Positions 44,931 through 56,130 of a stretch of DNA of 64,000 nucleotides are shown here, piece by piece. The notes under the pieces were generated by a model that saw only the letters and a list, made by a program, of their open reading frames with translations, had not been told where the DNA came from and did not search any database. The stretch lies in NCBI GenBank assembly GCA_036924085.1, contig JAVGWX010000005.1:82140666-82204665 (forward strand), in the 5' to 3' direction. This DNA comes from Ariolimax columbianus (taxonomy: Eukaryota > Mollusca > Gastropoda > Stylommatophora > Arionidae). The first letter of the stretch is position 1. Each line of letters begins with the position of its first letter. Made by a program: the position numbers and the translations under genes.

Positions 44931-45229
44931 TGCAAGTGAATGTAGAACGCCTTCAGATGCGAAGAGATGTGGCTGCTATGGAAGTTTATGAGACGAGTAA
45001 AAGAATGAGCAAAAACCACCCCAATAGAAGGCTTGTAGAAAAATGGCAACAAAAACAGAGAATAAAACAAGTCAGTCCTCCACCACGTCAGTGAGATTAA
45101 AGACAGATATCACGTCCAGACAAAAGACAAGAAACACAGAAAGCAACAAGAAATGTATCACCACATATATGTTTAAAAATGCCAGAAATTCAAGCAAATC
45201 TTACAAATAATACAACAAGAAGTGCAAAT

Positions 45230-46115
45230 CCAGTCAGTCTTTTAAGTGAGAGCATCACAGAGAACGATTGACACCTACCCAGAAGAATGGACACATGTCT
45301 TTACTAATGGATCTGCTTTTAATGCAACCATTAAAGCAGGATAAAGAGTGATAGTGTATCCAGACAGAACATCTGATAAGCTGTTTGATGCCTCGGGGAG
45401 ATATGTTCAAATTATGAGGCAGAAATAACAGCATTGGAAGTACAACTTGAAGACTGTAATTGATGCTTTCCCATCAAAATCCCAAAGCATCATAATCTTT
45501 ACAGATTCATTATCTGCCCTTTAAGCTCTGGAAGACGGTGGTCACTGTAAGCCTGAACTTACCCAAATATCCCTAGATGCCAACCAACTTCCCACATCCC
45601 ATGAAATCAGAATAGTTATACAATGGATCCCTGGTCACTCAAATGCACATGGCAATGACAAAATTCACAGACTGGCTAAGAAGGGAGCAAGTTAAGAGAA
45701 CAAGTGTAACCAAAATCTAGAAATAGTCAAACAACTACTAAAGACTGCGAACAAAGAGGCCTGGTTGAATAGGTGGGAAATGGAAAATACTGGGAGAGAC
45801 ATCTACAAACATATGGCCATCCCAAATCCCAAAGACAACATCAACCTCCTGAAAAGAAGAGACCAAAGCACCATTTTCTGACTTCGCATTCAACGTATAC
45901 AACTTAACAGCCACTTGAACAGAATCCAACCAGAACATACCCCAGAGTGCCGGCTGTGGATACTCATCCCTATGAAACTGTTGAACATCATCTTTTTGAA
46001 TGTCCGTTGCTTGCCAGTGTTAGGAAAGTGCTTCTTCCTCTGAAGCCAGACAAATTAAACACTTTGTACGGAACTAAACAACAGCTTACAAACACTTGCA
46101 GATACTACTAAATGC
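45230..46115 (+). pseudogene. family D RNase H and C-terminal Cys/His domain
   Basis: RNase H motifs: FTNGSAFNATIKAG (Asp of the usual YTDGS replaced by Asn), IIIFTDSLSAL, VIQWIPGHSNAHGNDK then HRLAKKGAS. The C-terminal domain follows: LKRRDQSTIF, LRIQRIQLNSHLNRI, PECRL, then out of frame ETVEHHLFECPLLASVRK, preserving the C...C...H...C spacing. Stops at several points. The terminal stop is near 46110. Confidence 0.85.
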
Positions 46116-46164
46116 CATTGGGCCAAAGGGCAGGAGCTCAAAGGTCCCATGGATCAATAACAAC

Positions 46165-47280
46165 CGTGCACAAGAGTTGTGGGTGTGTGGGTGACATATG
46201 TGTACTAGAGTTGTGGGTGTGTGGGTGACATTTGTGTGCTAGAGTTGTGGGTGTGTGGGTGACATATGTGTACTAGAGTTGTGGGTGTGTGGGTCACATA
46301 TGTGTACTAGAGTTGTGGGTGTGTGGGTGACATATGTGTACTAGAGTTGTATGTGTGTGGGTGACATATGTGTACTAGAGTTGTGGGTGTGTGGGTGACA
46401 TATGTGTACTAGAGTTGTGGGTGTGTGGGTGACATATGTGTACTAGAGACGTGGGTGTGTGGGTGACCTATGTGTACTAGAGGTGTGGGTGTGTGGGTGA
46501 CATATGTGTACTAGAGTTGTGGGTGTGTGGGTGACATATGGGTACTAGAGTTGTGGGTGTGTGGGTGACATATGTGTACTAGAGTTGTGGGTGTGTGGGT
46601 GACATATGTGTACTAGAGTTGTGGGTGTTTGGGTGACATATGTGTACTAGAGTTGTGGGTGTTTGGGTGACATATGTGTACTAGAGTTGTGGGTGTTTGG
46701 GTGACATATGTGTACTAGAATTGTGGGTGTTTGGGTGACATATGTGTACTAAAGTTGTGGGTGTTTGGGTGACATATGTGTACTAGAGTTGTGGGTGTTT
46801 GGGTGACATATGTGTACTAGAGTTGGGGGTGTTTGGGTGACATATGTGTACTAGAGTGGTAGATGTTTTGATGACATATGTGTACTAGAGGGATGGATGT
46901 TTTGATGGCATATGTGTACTAGAGGGGTGGATGTTTTGATGACATATGTGTACTAGAGGGGTGGATGTTTTGATGACATATGTGTACTAGAGGGGTAGAT
47001 GTTTTGATGACATATGTGTACTAGAGGGGTGGATGTTTTGATGACACATGTGTACTAGAGGGGTAGATGTTTTTATGACATATGTGTACAAGAGGGGTGA
47101 ATGTTTTGATGACATATGTGTACAAGAGTAGTGGCTGTTCGGGTGACATATGTGTACTAATGTGGTGGGTCCTTGGCTGACAGCAGTGTACTAGAGTGGA
47201 GGGAGCTTGGCTGACATCAGTGTATTAGAGTGGTGGGAGCTTGGCTGACATCAGTGTATTAGAGTGGTCCTTGATTTGGT
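46165..47280. repeat. 34-bp minisatellite, main array
   Basis: About 32 units with GTGACATATGTGTACTAGAG and a variable half: GTTGTGGGTGTGTGG on the left, GTTGTGGGTGTTTGG in the middle, GGGTGGATGTTTTGAT on the right, and diverged GCTTGGCTGACATCAG units at the far right. The variants occur in blocks, which indicates local duplication rather than whole-array homogenisation. Confidence 0.95.
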
Positions 47281-47379
47281 TACACTTGTGTCCTAGAATT
47301 GATTCTCAAAATTGTTTTTAAGTGGTCATGAAACTTAACATCTAGCATTCCTTGTGCAATCAAATGTGCAGCGTGTAAC

Positions 47380-47900
47380 CCGGATGTCCAGAATGTCTTT
47401 CTAGTCATTAAATTTCACTGGGTCATCAACATGGGCTTAATTAAATTGTAGGGTCATCAAAATAGTATCCATCATGTCCTTTTAGCCATCAATATTCTTT
47501 TCGTGAAGTTTATGTCCATCAACATTGATGTCATTATGTCGTTATAGTCATTAAACTTGTCTTTGTGACATCTGGAGGGTGGTCATAAAACATGTCTTCA
47601 TGAGGACTTGCTGGCCGCCGTATTTAACATCATGAGGTCTCTATACCATGAAACGAATCTTAATAACATTATTGGACCACAAAACGTTTCTTCACGATGC
47701 CTTTCAAGCCATTAAATTTGACTTCATTAGATCTTTCTAGTCATCAAAAATGGTTAGAAAGATCTCACGAAGACAGGTTAGATGGATTGTAAGATCTCAT
47801 TAAAACACGTTTGATGGCTAGAAAGATCTCCCGAAGAGACGTTTGATGGCTAAAAAGATCTAATGAACACTTGAGGCAACGAAGATTTCAGTTTTTCTAA
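47380..47900. repeat. degenerate ~40-50-bp repeat with an orientation switch
   Basis: Left of about 47755 units read TAGATCTTTCTAGTCATCAAA / ATGTCTTCATGAGG; right of it the same unit appears as its complement (TTTGATGGCTAGAAAGATCT three times at ~47770-47870). Confidence 0.7.
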
Positions 47901-48094
47901 GTATCTTTGTGCAGTCCTTATGTCAATAATCCTGTCTTATTAGGTCATCAAATGTTTATGTGTGCAGTTATTGGACTAGCATCCGCATCATTATGCGACG
48001 TATCGTGCATCAAACATGTCTTCGTTTGACCGTTTGTTCATCAAGTTAATCTACACTTGACAACAGAATCATCAAGCTAGTCATCACTATACCA

Positions 48095-48722
48095 GAGGAC
48101 CATCAACTTAGTCCACTAGTCCATTTGATCATCCGCTTACTTCACTAGTCCATTTGATCATCCGCTTACTTCACTAGTCCATTTCATCATCCACTTACGT
48201 CACTAGACCATTTGATCATCCACTTACTTCAAAAGACCATTTAATCATCAACTTAGTTCACTAGACCATTTAATCATCAACTTAGTTCACTAGCCCCTTT
48301 CATCATTAACTTAGTTCACTGGACCATTTGATCATGAAATTAGTTATCACTAGACCATTTGATCATCAACGTAGGTTACTACACCATTTGATCATCACGT
48401 TAGTCATCACTACACCATTTGATCATCAAGTTAGTTCACCAAACCATTTCATCATCAACTTACTTCACTAGATCATTTGATCATCAACTTAATTCTCTAG
48501 ACCATTTGATCATCAACTTAGTTCACTAGACCATTTGATCATCAACTTAGTTCGCCAAACCATTTCATCATCAACTTACTTCACTAGATCATTTGATCAT
48601 CAACTTAGTTCTCTAGACCATTTGATCATCACCTTAGTTCTCTAGACCATTTCATCATCAACTTAGTTCTCTAGACCATTTGATCATCAACTTAGTTCTC
48701 TAGACCATTTCATCATCAAGTT
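48095..48722. repeat. 29-bp minisatellite
   Basis: About 21 copies of a 29-bp unit with CATTTGATCATCAACTTAG and TTCACTAGAC. Contains the palindrome TTGATCAA-like TGATCATCA in each unit. Confidence 0.95.
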
Positions 48723-48929
48723 CGGCTTCAATTGACCATCTGACTATAAAACATATCTTCACTTGATGGTAGCGACCATAAAATAGTATTCCCCTGCTGT
48801 TCTTCTCCATCATGCGGCCCCAAATGTGATTTTTAGTTTGAGACTTCTGTACCAGATCGTGTACTGAGGAAACAGGCTGCACTGAAAACAGATGTGTTGT
48901 TACGATTTATCCTCGCTCTTCATGGAGGG

Positions 48930-50033
48930 GAGGGAACGGGAGTGAGATAGAGAGAAGAAGAGGAAGGTTCTCGGGTGAATGCACAGGAGAGATTAGTAAC
49001 GAGAGACGGAAGAAAGTGAGAAATATAGAGAGTTAAAAGATGTAGGGAGAAAGAGGTATCTATATGGAAGGGGAAATCGCAAGAAACAGAGAGCGAGTCA
49101 GAGGGAGAGAGAGAAATAGAGAGAGTGAGTGAGAAGGAAAAGAAAGAAAAAGTAAGAGAGAACGAGGAAAAGAGAGAGAGTGACAGGACGGTGTATATAG
49201 GAAAAGATTGGAAGATGGGTTGAGAAGGACAGAGAAAGGGAAGAGAAAACAAATGAGAGAGGATAGACAGAGAGAGGAAGAGAGTGAGGAAACACTATAT
49301 AGAAAATGAGGTGGTAAAGTTTGAGCTAGATTTGTTGTTTAGATGTTTAATCGAGTTTTTCTAGGGCGTAAAGATAAGGGGTAATAGAGAAAGTGCATCG
49401 AAGAGATGAGTTATAGGGCTGGACAGAGAGGAAGATCTAAGGGAAATGACATTTGGACAGGAGACAAGGGAAATGGGAGGAGAAAGATCGAAGGAGAGTG
49501 GCAAAGAGATTGGAATAAAAATACAAGGGTGGAGATAGAAGGAGGGAGTGAGAAGAAAAATATAGGAGTGGAGAGAGAGGTTTTGTAGAGAAGGAAGGAG
49601 ATAGTGGCGACGGCGGTGATAATAAAAAGTAGGATAAATAGTACATAAAAGGGAAAAGTGGTGAGACACAGAGGATGAGTGATGGGAATGAGAGACAGGG
49701 GAGAGTGAAAGAGATAAGAAAGATGATGAGAGAAAGGCAAAGAGAGTGAGAGAATGTGAATTTAGGTTTTGAGCGTGTTTGGTAATTTACGATTATAAAC
49801 AGTAGAAGAATGAGAGAGCGAGTGAAGGGCAGATGCGCATTATTGGAAGAGAGTGCGAGAGAGTGGGAAAGAGAGGATGTCCCACTATAGATAGAGGGAG
49901 GATGGAATTCAAGATGAAACACTGCTTCGTGCTGTTTCGCTGTATGGTTTTCAGGAAGCAGATAAATAAAAAGAGCGAAAGACAGATACAGTTAAAGAAA
50001 GCACCTGCAAGAGCAGAGTGATTAAAGGCAGGT

Positions 50034-50081
<48 letters not shown>

Positions 50082-50700
50082 CAGAGAGAGAGAAAGAGAG
50101 AAAATGCCATAATGTAGACACTTTAATACATTATGCTGAGGTTTGAACATAAACGTGCCGTTGTGCGTTCTATGTGGTAAGGGTGACCTAGAGGGAGAGA
50201 GAGAGAGTGAGAGAGAGAGTTATACCGAGGCAGTAGGAGGGGGAGTAAAAGAATTAGTGCAAGAGAGAACATTAGATTATGTTAACAAAATTAGGTACAA
50301 TACTGGATAGATGAGAATGTGGTACTAATAGAGAGTTGGAGAGAGAATAAAAATGAGAGGAAGAGAGTGTGAAAGTAAGAGAGATTGAGGGAAATTGAAA
50401 ATGAGATTGAGAGAAAAAGATTGAAATTGAGAGCTTGTGAGAGAATAGAACTTGAGAGAACGCGGGAGCGTATGTAAATAAAAGAGAGAGAGAGAGAGAG
50501 AGGGAATTACAGATTGTAAATAAGAGATTATAAAATAATAGTCAATGTGACAGTGTAGAAATAAAAGAGATGAGGAGAGATCAATCGAGAGCGGGGAGGA
50601 GAGAGTGAAAATGAGAAATAGAGAGATAGTAGAAGGCAGAGTGTAGGAAAGGAACAAAAACGTTAAATACAGAAACAAAGAGGTGATTATTGCATGTAGG
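48930..50700. repeat. long purine-rich (GA-rich) low-complexity strand
   Basis: The plus strand is dominated by A and G (GAGAGA, GGAAGAG, AAAGAGAGAG) for about 1.8 kb, with pure (GA)n at ~50036-50080. Minus-strand Ser/Leu/Phe-rich frames of up to 161 codons are composition artefacts. Short unique islands (49900-50030, 50110-50180) interrupt it. Confidence 0.9.
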
Positions 50701-50789
50701 AGTGGCCTACATAAACATAGATAAGCTAGAAACAGGAGAAGGTTCTGTTAGGTGTATAACTATCGTGTGATATGACACATATTTGGCAA

Positions 50790-50900
50790 ACAGTTGATGT
50801 GTGTCTGAGTGTGTGTGCATGTATATGTGTGTGTATGTGCGTATGTGTGTTTGTGTGGGTGTGCATGTATATGTATGTGTATGTGCGTATGTACGTCATT
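50790..50900. repeat. (TGTA/TG)n microsatellite
   Basis: GTGTGTATGTGCGTATGTGTG-type tract. Confidence 0.9.
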
Positions 50901-52270
50901 TTCATCTTTTTCAGCATCATCATTATCCCCGTCCTCCTTTATCGTGTCTCTCCAGATGACTGAGTATAGATCAGAGACAGCTTTTGATTTATCTTACGTA
51001 GCCTGTAGAGATTCCTGGATCCGTTTCGTTGCAGAGCAGTTCAGTAGCAATTGTTGTTTACATGGTGAGGCTCCTAGCCCCATGCACAACCTTCCATTAT
51101 TGCCTTCCTCGACGTATTTAGAAAAGCGATAGTAGTCGTTACCAAGGCGCCATTCGAGGACGATCAGCGACACGAGCGGACGTCGGAGATGATAATCGTC
51201 AGATTTGTGAACAAATCTCATTGTCCAGACTGAATCGTTTCATGAAGATGTATTTGCTTCTACCACCAAGATCCGCACCCGCGATTGACGCTTTCACCCT
51301 CCAGTTTGACACTCATACACCCCTCGTCTGCGAAACGAAGCAGATGTTGCACGATTCGACAAGACATTTGGCTACTTTTCAGACAGAAAATAATGAGACA
51401 GGAAAGTATGTTCAGAGCAGTGCAACAATAGCTAATACTGTGGGTGGGTCCACTAGCGCCGTGCTTCCACAAAGTGACATCCTGCTGTTGCTGTGGATTG
51501 TTGGTTCAAACCAGAACATTCTGGTTGCCAGAACGGTATCGTATTCGTTCGACCATCTTGTGGTGATGGTGAGATTAGTCTTTTAGATACAAGCTTAATT
51601 TGTAATCTTACGTTGTCCATATGTTCTAATCAAAACATTTCAATGCCTATCGAACTCAAATTTAAGAATTATGACTCATCCGCATGGAGATGTGTTCTAA
51701 AAACAAACTAATAATATTACATTTGCACGCGGACCAGGTGAGCAGGAATGTCAGATTACTGAGCCGCATCAACCAAACGTGACTGCAGATCTTTATGGCG
51801 GAAGTAGCATTATTGTCGAACGATCGTTTTTAACTGTTGAGACTCAATCTGGTTTGCGGAATTTGGTCAAATGACAGAAGATCAATGTCTCCGTTGTCCG
51901 CTCGAATTGCTAATCGTCCCTCAACATGCTCGTATCGAGATTCGAGTGATTCTCAGCTATATTAAAATAGATGCCACTTTGTTTCTTCTTCATAAAAATG
52001 TCAAACCAGATGACAATGTCAGGTTACGCATGAGGTTGACAACCTCGCCGCCATATTGGTAATCAACCCGCACCGCAGACAAATTGTAATAGGATTTCAA
52101 AAGTACAAGTAAGCTAGCTAGTGTAAAGCAAATGCAAAGTTAAACCTATACTCCGTTATATGAGTAACAAGATAAATGAATATATAGAAGCGCTCCGATA
52201 TCCGAAAATAATGCCTCCTATTTTATTCCATGAAAACCATGACAGAAAAAAACAGCACAATAACACAATT
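50901..52270. other. no recognisable feature
   Basis: Unique-looking and less AT-biased than surroundings. Frames of 107 (50809-51132), 121 (51221-51586) and 72 codons overlap each other on the plus strand without recognised motifs. A host exon cannot be excluded but is not supported. Confidence 0.4.
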
Positions 52271-52279
52271 TGATAGAGC

Positions 52280-52760
52280 AATGTCTTGTCTTCAAAAACC
52301 TATTTTTCATCATAGTCACCTCCCTTGGCTATACATTTTCTCCAACGACGAACAAAAGCATACACGCAGCCGTCCTGAAAACCTGCACCAGCGGAGGTGA
52401 CTCACTGTTTCACAGCTACTATGACGGCGTTCTTGCTCACGCATCTTTCATTGGCCCAATCAGAGTGAGTCTGAAGACGCCAAATCAGAACTATAGGGTC
52501 GGGTCAGACAATACAGCCAAGACCCACAATGTGCTCAACTGTCTTCAAACAGATATGGTGCCTGACGTTATCTTGTCGTAAAGGACAGGCTGCTTCTTCG
52601 CTGGTCTGATTATAGAAATTATAACCTTCAGCTTAGTCGACATCGTAATATAACGGTCAGAGTAGATAGCTAGTCCAAGTTCCAGGAAGCCAAGAAGGAT
52701 TACCGATTTTCTATCCCTACCCATCATCAACGGAAAGGATAAATTATACTTCAACAATTT
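52280..52760 (-). pseudogene. mariner-like transposase, C-terminal half relic (M1)
   Basis: Minus strand: LLGFLELGLAIYSDRYI then MSTKLK and RPAKKQP (compare the LxDFLxxGxTINSDRY block before the second catalytic Asp), a damaged HDNARPHT / PPYSPDL region, then FGVFRLTLIGPMKDA and, at the end, FVRRWRKCIAKGGDYDEK. The order matches Tc1/mariner DD34D transposases. The catalytic HDNA block is not readable, and there are many stops. N-terminal DNA-binding domain absent. Confidence 0.8.
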
Positions 52761-52829
52761 TTTCCTTCAAAATACAGTCGCCTATACCAACGAAAGAGCA
52801 CTGGCACAAATTAATTAAAGAATGGTCCC

Positions 52830-53025
52830 AAAGTAGATACTAGGAAATATTTATTTAGTGAGAGATTGGTGAATGCTTTGCGTGCATTGCCAGAGGCAAT
52901 ATTGGAGGCAGGGTCAATTAATGCATTCAAGAATATATTTAAATGCGAATTTTTATATCATATGAATGTAAAATGAACTGATTTGATACAGACTCTGCAG
53001 AATCTTCTAAACCAGTGTAAAGACA
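52830..53025 (+). pseudogene. CR1/Rex-like RT 3' end (family I, copy 2)
   Basis: Plus strand reads DTRKYLFSERLVNALRALPE, then AILEAGSINAFKNIFKC, a typical C-terminus for CR1/Rex-type RT (W/ALP-x-x-V/I-x-x-A-x-S-I-N-x-F-K), followed by GATACAGACTCTGCAGAATC and TTCTAAACCAGTGTAAAG. The same 3' sequence is found inverted in copies 1 and 3. No longer RT upstream. Confidence 0.8.
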
Positions 53026-53197
53026 ATAAGTGAAGTTCATGCTTTACATTCTAGAATGGCGTCATTTTCACATCAACTCAGCACACAAAAATATATATTT
53101 GAAAGCGGGAAACAATTGTGTTTTATTTTTTGTCTAACATATTTCTTCCTTTCTCATTTTATGTTAAAAATCGGATCACTTTCATTCAATTTAATTA

Positions 53198-53540
53198 TGA
53201 CGTCATATTCGGATAATCGCAGTGCAAAATAGAATAAATAGTTGTGATCGGTAAATATATGCGGTTTGTTTATTTTCTGGCAAAGATGGCGCCATAACTG
53301 GCTGCGAGTCTACATTTCTCTACTGTTTTGGATCATTATGGATGCCGCTAGACCACGGATTTGCCTGGAATTCACACTAGTCGACGACTTACACTTGTGT
53401 TCACTGAAACGTGGTGTTGTTTTCCGTCTGGACTTGTTATTTCGTTCTTTTTTTGTGATTTCTTCCATCCGTTTATCCTGGTCTGGACACCGGCTGAATG
53501 ACACTACGCTTATAACTGTGATGTATTTTACGGGTTAGTT
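53198..53540 (+). promoter_or_regulatory. possible promoter / first-exon-like segment (speculative)
   Basis: A full CRE palindrome TGACGTCA (53198-53205) is followed by a YY1-like AAGATGGCGCC (53283-53293) and an open frame (53266-53538) that ends at a GGTTAGT sequence resembling a splice donor. The YY1-like motif occurs at TSSs of some metazoan genes and of some retroelements. No homology supports a gene; low confidence. Confidence 0.2.
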
Positions 53541-53775
53541 CTGCCGGTTCACCTTCGCGAATTTGGCGTGTGGGAATTTTAGATGCTACTATGATGAGTT
53601 GAATACAGCTGGGGAGAGATGCCAGACCCACTCACACGCTGAGTGTTGTCCATACGACCTCTTGTGGTTATCGAAAAGGCACGACAAACTGCGTTAGATG
53701 CCATCCCACCTTTCTACCCTGCGGGTTACATGTTTACGGAAAGGCTTCGGTGGTAACCCTGAGGCAAAATCTGCA

Positions 53776-53830
53776 TCCTATGCTATCTCCAGTCGTCTCG
53801 ATGAATGTCTTGCAACTGGCAAAAGGTAGC
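53776..53830 (+). repeat. dispersed repeat R3, copy 2
   Basis: TATCTCCAGTCGTCTCGATG and ATGTCTTGCAACTGGC match 27551-27600. The surrounding 53600-53980 is non-repetitive within the window. Confidence 0.55.
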
Positions 53831-54344
53831 TTAGGCTCTGTGAGTGAGGTTGACAAAAAGGCGCAGTTTCTTCCTCACTTTAATCCAAATAACCGCGCAA
53901 GTCACCCATTTCAGCGGACACAGCAAGAGATACGACTGTCCACACGGCTGAACAAAGAGAGTGGTCTTCATCACTTGTGATGGACGACAACTATTATTAT
54001 TGTTTATTCCTGGCTGTAAAACCGCCGAAATTACATAACCGTGGATCGAGCTTAAATTTTGTGTACACGAGTTAACGTTTTGTAACGATAGGAAACGTGT
54101 TTATGTCTGTCTGAGTAGTCAAAACCAACCAACACTATATACTTCCTTGACGGATCGTTATTTTCAATCGTGGTTCAAATCCCAGACTCTTTGACTTTTT
54201 TGTCCTTCTCATTTTCTGTTCAAAATCTGATTAAAACTTATACATTCCATCTGACAATTACGTCGTTTAAAAAGACTCATTAACAAAAAAAAAAGACTAA
54301 ACAACATCAATAAAACGAATATTCCACTTTTCTTGCCGAAGAAC

Positions 54345-54470
54345 GAAGATAGAGGAATGGACAGTGGTGGAAGATGAAGGAACAAAAGATGGTGGAAAAT
54401 GGAGAGGTGGACGTTGGTGGAAGATGGAGGAATGGACGGTGGTAGAAGATAAAAGGGCTGAAGATGGAGG
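54345..54470. repeat. short purine-rich minisatellite
   Basis: Four to five units of GGTGGAAGATGGAGGAATGG-type sequence, period about 24-33 bp, purine-rich on plus. Open frames on both strands are artefacts. Confidence 0.75.
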
Positions 54471-54934
54471 CTCGAAGCATCGCCTCCACACGCCACACGG
54501 TTCATTCTGTTGCAATCTGAACACGACCAGGTGTGGCTTCACCAGCAAATTGTTAGCGTCCTTGAGAAACTAGATCGCCCCAGTTTTATCCCGTTTTACT
54601 CAGAAAACATTTATCACCGTAAACAGGTAGCATTTCCGTATTAATATCTTATCCAGAATGTATTTTTGTTCATTCCCTCCCCCCCCCCCCTTCCTTTACT
54701 CTCCCCACGCCTCTAAAAAAAACATCCCAACAGCACACCTTTTCTGTGATACCACACTCTCTGGGCACGGACATTTTGTACGAGCTGCGCACGTGCGTGA
54801 AACATCTAGCCTCTGCTACCGGAAGCAATCACAAAGCTGAATGTTGATGCTCCCCAATGACACATTTAGAAACTAGCATCCACATTTGTCAGCTATCACA
54901 TATCAAGTTGTGACCTATTCACCATGGTATGTGT

Positions 54935-55225
54935 GTAGGGGTATGTGTGTGTATGTGTGTATGTATGTATGTATGTATGTATGTATGTATGTATGTATGT
55001 ATGTATGTATATATGTATGTACGTATGCATGTATGTATGTATGCATGCATGTATGTATGTATGTATGTATGTATGTATGTATGTATGCGTGTGTGTATGT
55101 ATGCATGTATGCAGGTATGTATGTATGTATGTATGCATGTATGTATGCATGTATGTATGTATGTATTTATGTATGTACGTATTTATTTATAGATGTATGT
55201 ATGTATGTATGTATAGATGTATGAA
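54935..55225. repeat. (TATG)n microsatellite, ~290 bp
   Basis: Long tetranucleotide tract with occasional CATG, TACG and GTGTG interruptions. Frames rich in Met/Tyr/Cys/Val (plus) and His/Thr/Tyr/Ile (minus) are artefacts. Confidence 0.97.
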
Positions 55226-55559
55226 TGTAAGTGCAAATATGGTCCATCATTATATGTCCAGTTAGCTGAAACCGATGGCACGGGATTTTATATCTTGATT
55301 TGTATTTGTAGATAAACTTTGCTTGACAGGGATCTGATTGATTATGATTGATTGATGTGATTATTGATTCATTGACTGACAGTGACCTATAATTTGAAGT
55401 ATAAATATAAATATATCCAAATGTACATGGTTGTTGAAATGAAACCCGCCCGTGCTGTGTCACGTGGTCATCCGCGCGAGGAGCATGATGACGTCACTTC
55501 TGGCTTATAAGCAGAAACTAATGTACAAGTGTTCAAGTGTTGATTGTCCTCGCATTCAT

Positions 55560-56130
55560 GGGTTCTGCTGCAGACGTTGAGAAAATAGGTGGTGTGGTAT
55601 GGAATCCGGCCAGGGTTGATGAGCGAACGGTGATATAGTTCCTAACAGCTGAAGGATGTCGACCAGTCTGGATTGATGACAGAATGCAGGCAGTGTATGG
55701 TGACAAAAATGTCAAAGACATTAGTGAAGGACTGGGTATGGATGTTTCGGTAAAGACCTTAGTTAACGAACGATCTTCCACGACCAGATCAGGCATATAT
55801 CGTTGAAACAGAAGCAACCATCGCCAACATTTATGTTGTAAAACGGGTGGACCGTTGTCGGAGCTTACGTTAGCCAGCATAGGAATTCGCTGTGTCGCTT
55901 GGGGCAGTTCATATGGTGGCTAGGACAAAAACTAAAGTTCCGGAAGGTGTCTTCACAATGGTTCCCTTGGATACTGACCGACCACCGTAAAGAAGAACAC
56001 ATGGGGTGGAGATTGAACTATTTGTTACATTATTTTTCTCAGACGGCATCCGACGTTTACCAAAGCAGTGGGGTGTGTGTCTAAATACCTGCGGCGACTT
56101 TTTCTTACAAAACCCCGGGGCGTGATTGCT
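55560..56130 (+). pseudogene. internally deleted mariner-like transposase (M2)
   Basis: N-terminal HTH part: RTVI-stop-FLTAEGCRPVWIDDRMQA, VYGDKNV; second HTH region: DQAYIVETEATIANI; linker: QKLKFRKVSSQWFPWILTDH (compare LKFRKVxARWVPxxLT), then an abrupt jump to the C-terminus, FFSDGIRRLPKQWGVCLNTC with GDF and a TGA at 56127-56129. The ~200 residues containing the DD34D catalytic triad are missing between about 56010 and 56025. A nonautonomous deletion derivative, further damaged by stops and frameshifts. Confidence 0.85.

Larger units (their letters stand above)
42240..46160 (+). mobile_element. nearly full-length decayed Jockey-like non-LTR element (family D)
   Basis: Plus-strand order: a possible ORF1 end (72-codon frame 42257-42475), AP endonuclease, RT, RNase H and a Cys/His C-terminal domain, about 3.9 kb in all. 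It sits between two segments of one 34-bp minisatellite. The 3' end is close to 46160, immediately before the array; the 5' end lies somewhere in 41758-42240 and was not resolved. Multiple stops and frameshifts, so dead. Confidence 0.85.

Noticed and set aside
49361..50110. Ser/Leu/Phe-rich minus frames up to 161 codons that look like membrane proteins
   Set aside because: They are the complement of the GA-rich tract; no unique sequence or motif supports a protein.
51221..51711. Overlapping 121- and 72-codon plus frames with ordinary composition
   Set aside because: No recognised motif, and competing frames on both strands; not enough to call an exon.
54886..55265. Cys/Met/Tyr-rich frame and its His/Thr complement
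   Set aside because: Translation of the (TATG)n microsatellite.
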